From assembly GCA_018970825.1 (NCBI GenBank), contig JAGWVP010000183.1:1-6590 (forward strand): 6,590 bases of DNA. The letters are read 5' to 3'. This DNA is from a bacterium. Its GTDB lineage: Bacteria; Desulfobacterota; Binatia; UBA12015. Positions 1 to 6,590 of this stretch are shown in pieces; position 1 is the first letter of the stretch, and each line of letters starts with the position of its first letter. The position numbers were made by a program, and so were the translations under genes. The notes beneath the pieces are model-generated. The model saw only the letters and a list, made by a program, of their open reading frames with translations, had not been told where the DNA came from and did no database searches.

Positions 1-1
1 C

Positions 2-1573
2 GGCTTCATCCACCTGATCGGCCTCTCGTTCGACCCGCTCGCGCTCGTGATCCCGTTCTTCATCACGGCGCGCGCGGTCTCGCACTCGGTCCAGATGCAC
101 GACCGCTATTACGAGGAGTACGAGAAGTCGGGCTGGGACAAGGAGAAGGCGATCGTGGGCGCGTTCGCCGAGCTCTTCGTGCCGACGCTCTCGGGCATCA
201 CGACCGACGCGGTCGGCATCCTCGCGATCCTGCTCGTGCCGATCCTGATGCTCCAGAAGCTCGCGATCTCGGCGTCGTTCTGGATCTTCGCGATCACGAT
301 CAGCGAGCTGCTGCTGAACCCGATCGTCTACCACTACCTCGCCGCGCCCGACCGGGAGACGGTCGTGAACCGCGAGCGCGGCTGGTTCCGCAACCTGATC
401 TTCGCGGCGACCGACGTCATCCTCTCGAAGACCGGCCGCGTCGTCACACTCTCCCTGTGGGCGCTGCTGACGGCGGTGTCGATCTATTTCCTGAAGGACC
501 TGACGGTCGGCGATCCGACCGCGGCCTCGCCGCTTCTCTGGGCCGATTCGCCCTACAACGTCTCCCACGTCAGGATCCAGGAGAAGTTCGGTGGCGTGGA
601 GCCGCTCATCATCGTCGCCGAGGGCGACGACAAGGACGCGATGAAGGACCCCGAGGTCCTGCGCACGATGGAGAAGTTCCAGCGCACCCTCGAGCGGGAT
701 CCCGACGTCGGGTACAGCTTCTCGCTCGCCGACATCCTGCGCGGCGTGAACATGGTCTTCCACGAGCTCGAGCCCAAGTGGGGCGTGATCCCGAACTCGT
801 GGGTCGACGTCGGCGGACTCTTCTTCGTCTTCTTCTCGGGCTCGCCGCCGTCGGAGACGGCGAAGTACGTGACGCCGGACTACAAGACGGCGCACGTCAC
901 GTTCTTCGCGAAGAACCACAAGGGCGACAACATCCGGCGCATCATCGCCCGCGCGAAGCAGTTCATCGCCGAGAACCCCATGAAGAAGGCGACCTTCCGG
1001 CTGGCCGGCGGCTTGATCGGCGTGCTCGCGGCGGCGAACGAGGAGATCCTGCGCAACGACCTCCTCATGAACTTCCTCGGCTTCTTCACGATCTACATCG
1101 TCCTGCTCTTCACCTACCGCTCGTGGATGGCCGGCATCTACATGCTGGTCCCGCTGTTCCTCTCGAATCTCGCGATCAATGCCTACATGGGGATCCAGAA
1201 CATCGGCATCAACATCTCGACGCTGCCGGTCGTCACGGTCGGCGTCGGCTTCGGCATCGACTACGGCCTCTACATCGTGAGCCGCATCATCGAGGAGATC
1301 CAGAAATCGGGCGACCTGGAGGACGCGGTGCGCGAGGCCGTCAGCACGTCGGGCAAGGCGGTCGCCTTCACCGCGATCACGATGGTCATCGGGACGCTCG
1401 TCTGGTGGTTCTCGAACATCCGCTTCGACGCCGAGATGGGGCTCCTGCTCGCGCTCTGGATGCTCGTGAGCTTCATCGCCTCGATGACGCTCATGCCGGT
1501 GCTCTTCGTGGTCTTCCGGCCGGGCTTCCTCCTGAAGGAGGCGGCCAAGGCGCGGGCGACCGCGGCGGGCTGA
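2..1573 (+). CDS. RND/MMPL-family hydrophobe exporter, 5'-truncated
   Basis: This is the C-terminal roughly 520 residues of an RND-superfamily inner-membrane transporter, a proton-driven exporter class for hydrophobic or amphiphilic molecules. The frame is open to the window edge and the first codons already encode a membrane helix, so the true start lies upstream; the GTG at 47 is an internal valine. Counting from that valine, helices resembling TM4-TM6 lie at about residues 1-98 and TM7 at about 132-149. A periplasmic porter domain follows at about 150-335, then TM8-TM12 at about 339-490. TM10 carries the classic GVGFGIDY motif at 1241-1264, whose Asp-Tyr pair is the proton-relay signature. 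The aligned place in the first half reads V-S-H instead. The first porter domain and TM1-3 are outside the window. The ABC ATPase starts 13 nt after the stop, suggesting one transcript. The family is clear; the substrate is unknown. Confidence 0.93.
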   Translation, partial: GFIHLIGLSFDPLALVIPFFITARAVSHSVQMHDRYYEEYEKSGWDKEKAIVGAFAELFVPTLSGITTDAVGILAILLVPILMLQKLAISASFWIFAITISELLLNPIVYHYLAAPDRETVVNRERGWFRNLIFAATDVILSKTGRVVTLSLWALLTAVSIYFLKDLTVGDPTAASPLLWADSPYNVSHVRIQEKFGGVEPLIIVAEGDDKDAMKDPEVLRTMEKFQRTLERDPDVGYSFSLADILRGVNMVFHELEPKWGVIPNSWVDVGGLFFVFFSGSPPSETAKYVTPDYKTAHVTFFAKNHKGDNIRRIIARAKQFIAENPMKKATFRLAGGLIGVLAAANEEILRNDLLMNFLGFFTIYIVLLFTYRSWMAGIYMLVPLFLSNLAINAYMGIQNIGINISTLPVVTVGVGFGIDYGLYIVSRIIEEIQKSGDLEDAVREAVSTSGKAVAFTAITMVIGTLVWWFSNIRFDAEMGLLLALWMLVSFIASMTLMPVLFVVFRPGFLLKEAAKARATAAG

Positions 1574-1586
1574 AGCCGCACACGGC

Positions 1587-2546
1587 TTGATCGAAGTCTC
1601 CGAGATCTCGAAGTCGTTCGGGCCGACCCGCGCCCTCGACGCCGTTTCGTTCACGGTCGCCGAGGGCGAAGTCGTCGGCCTGCTCGGGCCGAACGGCTCG
1701 GGCAAGACGACTCTCCTGCGCATCCTGACCGGCTTCTTCCCGCCGGACGCGGGGCGGGCGACGGTGGCGGGCGTCCGGCTCTCCGAGGATCCCTTCGAGG
1801 TGCGTCGCCGGGTCGGCTACCTGCCGGAGCGTACGCCGTTGTGGCCGGAGATGAGCGTGGAGCGCTTCCTCGGGCTCGCCGCGAGCATCCGGGTGCCCGA
1901 GCGCTCGGTGCGGCCCGGGCGGGTTTCGGCGGTGCTCCGCGACTGCGGCCTCTCGGACGTCGCCGACCGACGGATCGGCCACCTCTCGAAGGGCTACCGG
2001 CAGAGGGTCGGCATCGCCCAGGCACTCGTCGGCCGTCCCCACGTGCTCGTTCTCGACGAGCCCACGGCCGGGCTCGACCCGGCGCAGGTGCTGGAGGTCC
2101 GCCAGCTCGTCGCGGCGCTCGGCGGGCGGACCACGGTCGTCTTCTCGAGCCACATCCTCGCCGACGTCGCGAGCACCTGCGACCGCGTCCTCGTCCTCCA
2201 CCGCGGGCGCCTCGTGCTCGCCGAGCGCGTCGACGCGCTCCGCCGCGAGGTCGTGCGATCGGGCGAACTCTTGCTGCGAACGCGCGGCGACCGCGCGGCA
2301 CTCGTCGCGCTGCTCGGGGACGTGCCGGGCCTGCGGCTCGCGGCGGTCGGAGACGACGGTCCCGGGGGGCTGCTGGCACGTCTCCTCCTCGCGGACCCGG
2401 ACCGGGCCGACGACCGGGCGCTCGAGGAGGCCTCGGTCGAGGTCGCCCGACGATGCGTGCGGTCCGGTTGGGACGTGCTCGAGGTCGGGCCCCGCCGGCG
2501 TTCGCTCGAGGACGTCTTCGTCGAGATCCTCGGGGGCGAACGGTGA
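1587..2546 (+). CDS. GldA-type ABC transporter ATP-binding protein
   Basis: This 319-residue cytoplasmic ATPase should power the membrane partner encoded next. The Walker A GPNGSGKTT is at residues 34-42. The Q-loop region reads Y-L-P-E at 78-81, and the signature LSKGY at 133-137, both typical of the GldA/multidrug ABC-2 branch rather than the canonical LSGGQ. Walker B VLVLDEP is at 153-159, the D-loop follows as GLDP, and the switch histidine is H189 in SSHIL. About 100 C-terminal residues after the nucleotide-binding core form the usual accessory region, ending in SLEDVFVEIL. The start is TTG, chosen because M-I-E-V-S-E-I-S-K-S-F-G is a normal beginning for this family and no better start lies nearby. 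No clear Shine-Dalgarno precedes it, so it may depend on coupling to the exporter upstream. Its stop overlaps the next start by 4 nt (GTGA). The length is normal and all catalytic motifs are intact. Confidence 0.95.
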   Translation: MIEVSEISKSFGPTRALDAVSFTVAEGEVVGLLGPNGSGKTTLLRILTGFFPPDAGRATVAGVRLSEDPFEVRRRVGYLPERTPLWPEMSVERFLGLAASIRVPERSVRPGRVSAVLRDCGLSDVADRRIGHLSKGYRQRVGIAQALVGRPHVLVLDEPTAGLDPAQVLEVRQLVAALGGRTTVVFSSHILADVASTCDRVLVLHRGRLVLAERVDALRREVVRSGELLLRTRGDRAALVALLGDVPGLRLAAVGDDGPGGLLARLLLADPDRADDRALEEASVEVARRCVRSGWDVLEVGPRRRSLEDVFVEILGGER

Positions 2547-4645
2547 GCCGCGGCTTCTCCATCGCACGGGTCGGCGCGCTGCTCCGCAAGGAGTTGCACG
2601 CGCTCTTCGGCCAGCCGCTCCTGTGGGTGGTCGGCACCTTCTTCCTGCTGCTCGCCGGCTACTACTTCTACACGGACCTCGTCTTCTTCGTCACCTTCGG
2701 CTTCGGCGAGAACATCTTCGAGAACTTCTTCCAGCTGCTGTTCGTCGACCTCCGGCTGGTCCTGCTGCTCACGGTGCCGCTGCTCACGATGCGGGCGTTC
2801 GCCGAGGAGCGGAAACTCGGCACGACCGAGCTCCTCTTCACCTGGCCGCTCCGCGACGGCGAGATCGTGCTCGCGAAGTTCCTCGCCTGCGCGATCGCCG
2901 CGGCGGCACTGCTCGCGGCGACGGTCGTCCCGCTCGCCTGGCTGCACCGCCTGCAGCCGTTCTCCCCCTGGCCGGTGGTCTCGGCCTACCTCGGGCTCGG
3001 GCTCATGGCGGCGTCGTTCGTCGCGATCGGGCTCCTGCTGTCCAGCCTGACCGACAACCAGGTCGTCGCCGCGATGTCGACGCTCGGCGTACTGCTTCTC
3101 CTGTGGGTGCTGTCGTGGAACGAGAGCGCCGGCGAGAGCGGCTGGCCGTCGTGGCTGCCGAGGCTCTCGATGTTCGACCACTTCGAGGGTTTCGCCCGCG
3201 GCGTGGTCGAGTCGCGCGACGTGATCTACTTCGGTTGCCTGGTCGTCTTCGGGGCGGCCGCCTGCCTTCAGGTGCTGGGAGCCCGGTCGTGGCGGGGATC
3301 GAGGCTCGCCCCGACGCTCGCCGGGCTCGCGGGACTCCTCGTGTCGCTCGGGTTCGTCGGGGCCTTCGGGGAGCGCTGGAACGCGCGTCTCGACCTCACG
3401 CCGGGGCGCACGCGCACTCTCTCTCCCCACACCCGACGCATCCTCGACCGGCTCGACTCCGACGTCGAGGTCGTCGCCTTCGTGCGGTCGGCCGACCCGG
3501 CGAATGCCCGGGTGACCGACCTCGTCGGCCGGATCGCCGAGGTCTCGCCGCGGGTGCACGTGCGGACGTTGGACGTGAATCGAAACCCGGCCATCGCACG
3601 GCGCTACGGGGTCGACGCCTACGGCGCGGTCGTGGTCGCGAAGGGCGACCGTCGGCGCGTGTTTCGCCACGCGAGCGAGGAGACGATCGCGGGTGCGATC
3701 CAGGATCTCGGGCGATCGAGACCGGTCGCGGTCGCGCTCGTCGCCGACGGGGCGCCGATCGGCGGCCGGCCGGTCGCGGGCCGCGCGTTCGGGGCGCTCG
3801 CGACGGCTCTCTCCGACCAGGGCGACGACGTGCGCGTCGTCGCGCCGGGAGGCGGCCCCGGGGACGCCGACGTGGCGATCGTGCTCGGCGGCGAGGGCGA
3901 GTGGCCGATCGACCGGGTGGCCGCGTTCGAGGACTGGCTCGCGCGCGGCGGTCGACTGCTCGCGCTCGTCGAACCCGGCGCGGCCCCGGAGCTCGCGGCC
4001 TGGCTCGCGCGGCGCGGGATCGATCCTCGCCCGGGCGCGGTGGTCGACTCCGACGACCGGCTCCACGGTGGCGAGGGCGTGTCGCTGCGCGCACGCCCCC
4101 CCGCGGGGACGACCGAGGCGGCGGCACCCGGGGAGGCCGCGGGGATCTCGCTCGCGCTCGCCCAGGGCGTGCTGCTCTCGCTCGCTCGCCCACTCGTGCC
4201 CGCCGGCGACGCGGAAGTCCTGCTCGCCTCGGGCGACGGCAGCTGGGCGACCGCAGACCTCGACCGGGCGCAGCGCGGGCTTGCGTCCTTCGACCCGTCC
4301 GTCGACGTGCGCGGGCCGCTCCCGGTCGCGGCCGCGCGCTCGTTCCCGACCGCTGCGGGCGCGCCCGGGACGCGACTCGTCGTGGTCGGCGATGCGGACT
4401 TCGCGAGCGACGCCTTCGTCGACTTCCTCGACGACCGGGATTTCCTGCTGAACGCGGTCGGCTGGTTGTCCGGCGACGACGACCTGGTCGCGTTGCGCGG
4501 GCGTCGCAAGGAGGTCGGTCGCGAGCAGTTCTTCCTCTCGGCGGCACAGGCGCGGACCGCGCTCGCGCTGGGGGTGGGGGTGCTGCCGCTGCTCTCGGCT
4601 GCGGTCGCGGTCGGGCTCGCGCTGCGCTCGAGGTTCGCGCGGTGA
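2543..4645 (+). CDS. ABC-2 permease fused to GldG-type domain (GldF-GldG fusion)
   Basis: This 700-residue membrane protein joins two parts that are often separate genes. Residues 1 to about 250 resemble a GldF/ABC-2 permease: a cytoplasmic amphipathic start (LLRKELHALF), helices near 26-44 and 65-83, the conserved loop EERKLGTTELL at 88-98, then about four more hydrophobic helices. Residues from about 254 on match GldG-type auxiliary proteins. They show a leading helix, the DLTPGRTRTLSPHTRR element from residue 284, a DADV...GGRLLALVEP stretch at about 441-478, RLVVVGDADF at 611-620, NAVGWL from 637, and a last helix at about 670-693. The large middle part is expected on the periplasmic side. 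The GTG start overlaps the ATPase stop as GTGA, and the GTGA arrangement recurs at the end with the DUF4340 gene. The in-frame stretch upstream of 2543 is a shadow of the ATPase gene, so this start is secure. It is the membrane partner of the ATPase; the substrate is unknown. Confidence 0.92.
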   Translation: MSRGFSIARVGALLRKELHALFGQPLLWVVGTFFLLLAGYYFYTDLVFFVTFGFGENIFENFFQLLFVDLRLVLLLTVPLLTMRAFAEERKLGTTELLFTWPLRDGEIVLAKFLACAIAAAALLAATVVPLAWLHRLQPFSPWPVVSAYLGLGLMAASFVAIGLLLSSLTDNQVVAAMSTLGVLLLLWVLSWNESAGESGWPSWLPRLSMFDHFEGFARGVVESRDVIYFGCLVVFGAAACLQVLGARSWRGSRLAPTLAGLAGLLVSLGFVGAFGERWNARLDLTPGRTRTLSPHTRRILDRLDSDVEVVAFVRSADPANARVTDLVGRIAEVSPRVHVRTLDVNRNPAIARRYGVDAYGAVVVAKGDRRRVFRHASEETIAGAIQDLGRSRPVAVALVADGAPIGGRPVAGRAFGALATALSDQGDDVRVVAPGGGPGDADVAIVLGGEGEWPIDRVAAFEDWLARGGRLLALVEPGAAPELAAWLARRGIDPRPGAVVDSDDRLHGGEGVSLRARPPAGTTEAAAPGEAAGISLALAQGVLLSLARPLVPAGDAEVLLASGDGSWATADLDRAQRGLASFDPSVDVRGPLPVAAARSFPTAAGAPGTRLVVVGDADFASDAFVDFLDDRDFLLNAVGWLSGDDDLVALRGRRKEVGREQFFLSAAQARTALALGVGVLPLLSAAVAVGLALRSRFAR

Positions 4646-5283
4646 CCTGGTCGCGCGCGGCCCTCCATTGGCTCGTCGCGGCGGTTCTCGCGACGGCCTT
4701 CCTCGCGACTCGTCGGCCGGGCGAGCCGGTCGGCACGCGACCTGCGATGCCCGCGACGCCGTCGCCGGCCCGGGTCGAGCCGGACGAAGGCGTCGCGACC
4801 TCGGGCGCTTCCCCCGCCCCCGTCGCCGGTTCGACGGCACGCGCACCGTCCGTGGTCGCGAACGCGAACGGCCGTGCGGCCGACGACGACGGACTTCCGA
4901 TCGGGCCGACGTGGATCCGCATCGAGCGCGGCGACGCGGCGGTCGCCTGGCGACGCTCGTCCGACGGCTCGTGGAAGGTCGAGACTCCCCCGGGCAAGGC
5001 GATCCCGCCGGGTCTGCTCGCGGCCTTCGCGGATCAACTCGACGCGGTCCGCGCGGGCGAGCGGGTCGAGGCTCCCGGCCCCGACTCCGACTTCGGCCTC
5101 GACCACCCCTCGCTTCGGATCGAATGGTCGGGTTCGGACGGACGCCGGGGCGAGATCCGGGTCGGCGATCGCACGCCGACCGGAACGGCCTCGTACGGTC
5201 GCGCGGGAAAGGACGGAGGCGTCCGGATCGTCGGGGCGAGCCTCGTCTACTACGCCGACCTCGTGCTCGCTGCCGCTCGTTGA
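4642..5283 (+). CDS. Short membrane-anchored DUF4340 protein
   Basis: This 213-residue protein has an N-terminal hydrophobic segment (about 7-22), a Pro/Ala/Gly-rich and probably disordered linker (about 24-85), and one DUF4340-like unit (about 89-213). Supporting landmarks are W101 in the SDGSWKVETP stretch, the following helix GLLAAFADQLDAVRAGERVE, FGLDHPSLRIEW at 151-162, IRVGDRTPTG from 172, and VRIVGASLVYYADLV at 194-208. DUF4340 proteins are known companions of GldA/GldF/GldG-like ABC systems, and their role is undefined; a periplasmic partner of the GldG domain is the natural inference. Many family members are longer and carry more than one such unit, so this copy is reduced. GTG at 4642 is preferred because it overlaps the upstream stop (GTGA), has GAGG at 4630-4633 eight nt upstream, and keeps the membrane anchor. 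The ATG at 4747 would remove the anchor. The family call rests on motif pattern and context. Confidence 0.82.
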   Translation: MTWSRAALHWLVAAVLATAFLATRRPGEPVGTRPAMPATPSPARVEPDEGVATSGASPAPVAGSTARAPSVVANANGRAADDDGLPIGPTWIRIERGDAAVAWRRSSDGSWKVETPPGKAIPPGLLAAFADQLDAVRAGERVEAPGPDSDFGLDHPSLRIEWSGSDGRRGEIRVGDRTPTGTASYGRAGKDGGVRIVGASLVYYADLVLAAAR

Positions 5284-5324
5284 CTCGGTCGGGAGCCGGT
5301 TGTAGCCAAGGAAGTCTCACGTTC

Positions 5325-5340
5325 GCCGGCCGAGGCCGGC
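5325..5340 (+). other. GC-rich hairpin upstream of the DUF1329 gene
   Basis: The gap between the DUF4340 stop and the DUF1329 start contains GCCGGC, CGAG, GCCGGC, which can fold as a 6-bp all-GC stem with a four-base loop; counted as 7+2+7 it is also a perfect inverted repeat. It ends seven nt before the Shine-Dalgarno. No T-run follows, so it does not look like an ordinary intrinsic terminator. It could mark an mRNA processing or stability boundary, or be chance in DNA this GC-rich. No convincing -35/-10 pair was seen in the gap. Confidence 0.4.
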
Positions 5341-5347
5341 AGGATCC

Positions 5348-5352
5348 GGAGG
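5348..5352 (+). promoter_or_regulatory. Strong Shine-Dalgarno for the DUF1329 gene
   Basis: GGAGG, followed by AAGG, sits four nt before the ATG at 5357. It is the best ribosome-binding site in the window. The coupled ABC genes have weak or partial sites, which fits the DUF1329 gene being translated independently and probably at a higher level. Confidence 0.7.
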
Positions 5353-5356
5353 AAGG

Positions 5357-6590
5357 ATGACGTTCAAGGCTTCGGTCCGCGTCGCGATCGCCGCGGCGGG
5401 CATCTCGCTCTGCGCCGGCCCTGCCATGGCCCTCAACGTGGCGGCGGGCCAGAAGTACGATGCCGCGAACGTCGCCCAGATCGCCGACATGATCTCGCCG
5501 GGCGTCAAGTGGTGCGTCGAACACGGCATGCCGATCACGATCGGCGAGTACAGGAAGATCGAACTCCCCCGTGCCTACAAGGAGGCGACCGAGAAGTACT
5601 CCGGGCAGGTGAAGCTCTCGGCCGACGGCCGCAACCTGTCGGGTTACGTGGCCGGCCAGCCGTTTCCCAAGATCGACCCCGCGGATCCGCAGGTCGCGAA
5701 CAAGATCATGTGGAACTTCGACCGCCGCGGCTCGGCGGCGACCGACGACGTCGACCTGCGGAACTTCGACGCCGACACCGGCACGATCTACACCGGCGAC
5801 AAGGAGATGGGCGTCGAGCGGCACTTCCTGCTCGATCACCTGCGGGGGCTCAACTACGACGGCCGCCTGTTCGTCGACCCCAAGCCGAAGTTCGAGCCCA
5901 ACTCCGAGGCGGTGCAGGGCAAGGCGGGCCTCTACCCGATCCTCGAGCCTTTCGACCTCAAGGGTGTCGGCACGCTGTCGTATCGCTACCTCGACGTCGA
6001 GAAGCAGGACGACACCTGGCTCTACCTTCCGACGCTGCGCCGCGTGCGCCGTCTCTCCTCCGCCCAGCGCTCGGATGCGCTCTTCGGCCAGGACGCGGAC
6101 GTCGACAGCTACTACGGCTATGCCGGCAGCCCCGCGTGGTTCGACTGGAAGTTCCTCGGCGAGAGGGAGATGCTCGGCGTGATGCACGCGCAGAACGTCC
6201 CGGTGAAGTGGGCCCCGGGCAGCGCGAATTTCGCCTTCGACGACGTCTGGGAGCCCCGCAAGGTCTACGTGATCGAGGGCACGCCGAGGCTCGCCCAGTA
6301 CGCCTACTCGAAGCGCGTGATCTTCGTCGACAAGGAAACCTACGCCGTCATCTACTCGGACATCTACGACCGCGCGGGCAACCTCTGGAAGGTGTGGATC
6401 GACGACTTCAGTTTCCGCAAGCAGGCCTTCGCGGGTGCACCGACGACCTACGAGGACGAGATGCCGTTCCTGCCGGCGATCGTGATGGTCGACATGCAAC
6501 TCGTGCACGCCACCAAGGCGAGCCTGCCGAGCCCGCGCTTCCCCGGGGAGCAGGGCTGGTACTTCAACCAGGGATCGAAGTCGGGCACGA
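5357..6590 (+). CDS. Secreted DUF1329-family protein, 3'-truncated
   Basis: The frame starts at ATG 5357 and stays open to the window end, giving 411 visible codons of a family usually a little over 400 residues, so only a short C-terminal part should be missing. A Sec signal peptide is visible: basic residues at 4 and 8, a hydrophobic core at about 9-20, and a likely signal peptidase I site after A-M-A at 23-25. Cys19 is preceded by I-S-L, a poor lipobox, so a lipoprotein is unlikely. DUF1329 hallmarks are DDTWLYLP followed by LRRVRRLSSAQRSD at 227-240, then FGQD and a Tyr/Trp-rich stretch. Later, regularly alternating hydrophobic strands suit the LolA/LolB-like beta fold of this family, whose members are expected in the periplasm or at the outer membrane, probably binding hydrophobic ligands. 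It probably works with the RND exporter encoded at the start of the window, although the ABC module separates them. The ligand is unknown. Confidence 0.9.
   Translation, partial: MTFKASVRVAIAAAGISLCAGPAMALNVAAGQKYDAANVAQIADMISPGVKWCVEHGMPITIGEYRKIELPRAYKEATEKYSGQVKLSADGRNLSGYVAGQPFPKIDPADPQVANKIMWNFDRRGSAATDDVDLRNFDADTGTIYTGDKEMGVERHFLLDHLRGLNYDGRLFVDPKPKFEPNSEAVQGKAGLYPILEPFDLKGVGTLSYRYLDVEKQDDTWLYLPTLRRVRRLSSAQRSDALFGQDADVDSYYGYAGSPAWFDWKFLGEREMLGVMHAQNVPVKWAPGSANFAFDDVWEPRKVYVIEGTPRLAQYAYSKRVIFVDKETYAVIYSDIYDRAGNLWKVWIDDFSFRKQAFAGAPTTYEDEMPFLPAIVMVDMQLVHATKASLPSPRFPGEQGWYFNQGSKSGT

Noticed and set aside
457..1590. 377-codon + strand frame inside the RND gene
   Set aside because: It is an Arg/His/Gly-rich shadow in another frame of the exporter, with no family features.
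1841..2542. Possible 234-residue N-terminal extension of the permease-GldG protein
   Set aside because: The stretch is Arg/Pro/Ala low-complexity sequence lying out of frame over the ATPase gene. The GTG at 2543, with its 4-nt overlap, gives a normal permease N-terminus.
4096..4108. Run of seven C followed by GCGGGG, containing the palindrome CCCCGCGGGG
   Set aside because: It could be a slippage or sequencing-error site, but the GldG-like frame continues normally on both sides with expected motifs, so there is no sign of a frameshift.
5325..5356. Hairpin as an intrinsic terminator
   Set aside because: No T-tract follows the stem; the sequence runs straight into a Shine-Dalgarno and start codon.
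5373..5416. Lipoprotein signal in the DUF1329 protein
   Set aside because: The only Cys in the signal region (Cys19) has Leu at -1 (I-S-L-C), which does not fit a lipobox, whereas A-M-A at 23-25 is a good signal peptidase I site.
1994..6508. A 1504-codon open frame on the - strand
   Set aside because: It lies antisense to four well-supported genes, is rich in Arg, Pro, Glu and Asp with no recognisable domain, and is what very high GC at third positions produces on the opposite strand.

Overview
The window is a single-strand, densely packed stretch of very GC-rich bacterial DNA. Every supported gene reads on the + strand, and third codon positions are almost all G or C. It looks like a Gram-negative chromosome: there is an RND-type exporter with a periplasmic domain, and a DUF1329 protein with a Sec signal peptide. 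The combination of RND exporter, GldA/GldF/GldG-type ABC system and DUF1329 protein at this GC suggests a former 'deltaproteobacterial' lineage (Myxococcota, Desulfobacterota, Binatota or similar). That placement is inference from gene content only.

Layout: (1) 2-1573, the 3' part of an RND/MMPL-family exporter whose start lies upstream of the window. (2) 1587-2546, a GldA-type ABC ATPase beginning at TTG only 13 nt after the exporter stop. (3) 2543-4645, one long protein joining a GldF-type ABC permease to a GldG-type auxiliary domain. (4) 4642-5283, a short membrane-anchored DUF4340 protein. (5) 5284-5356, a 73-nt gap with a GC-rich hairpin and a strong Shine-Dalgarno. (6) 5357 to the window end, a secreted DUF1329 protein cut off at the 3' edge. 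Genes 2-3 and 3-4 overlap through the same GTGA stop/start arrangement, so the ABC module is almost certainly translated as a coupled unit. There is no gene-free stretch above 300 nt.

How the genes may work together: the RND exporter and the DUF1329 protein (a LolA/LolB-like fold family) are a pair I recall occurring near each other, often with DUF1302 outer-membrane proteins, in clusters linked to hydrophobic compounds. Here that pair is split by a complete ABC-2 type module: ATPase, permease fused to GldG, and DUF4340. A plausible reading is one envelope operon moving a lipid or other hydrophobic substrate across or between membranes, but the substrate cannot be read from the sequence.

The points most worth following up are the asymmetric RND core (Asp-Tyr in the second half, Ser-His at the aligned place in the first half), the GldF-GldG fusion, the reduced DUF4340 partner, and the insertion of the ABC module between RND and DUF1329. 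Nothing here amounts to a clearly undescribed system. It reads as an uncommon arrangement of known families.
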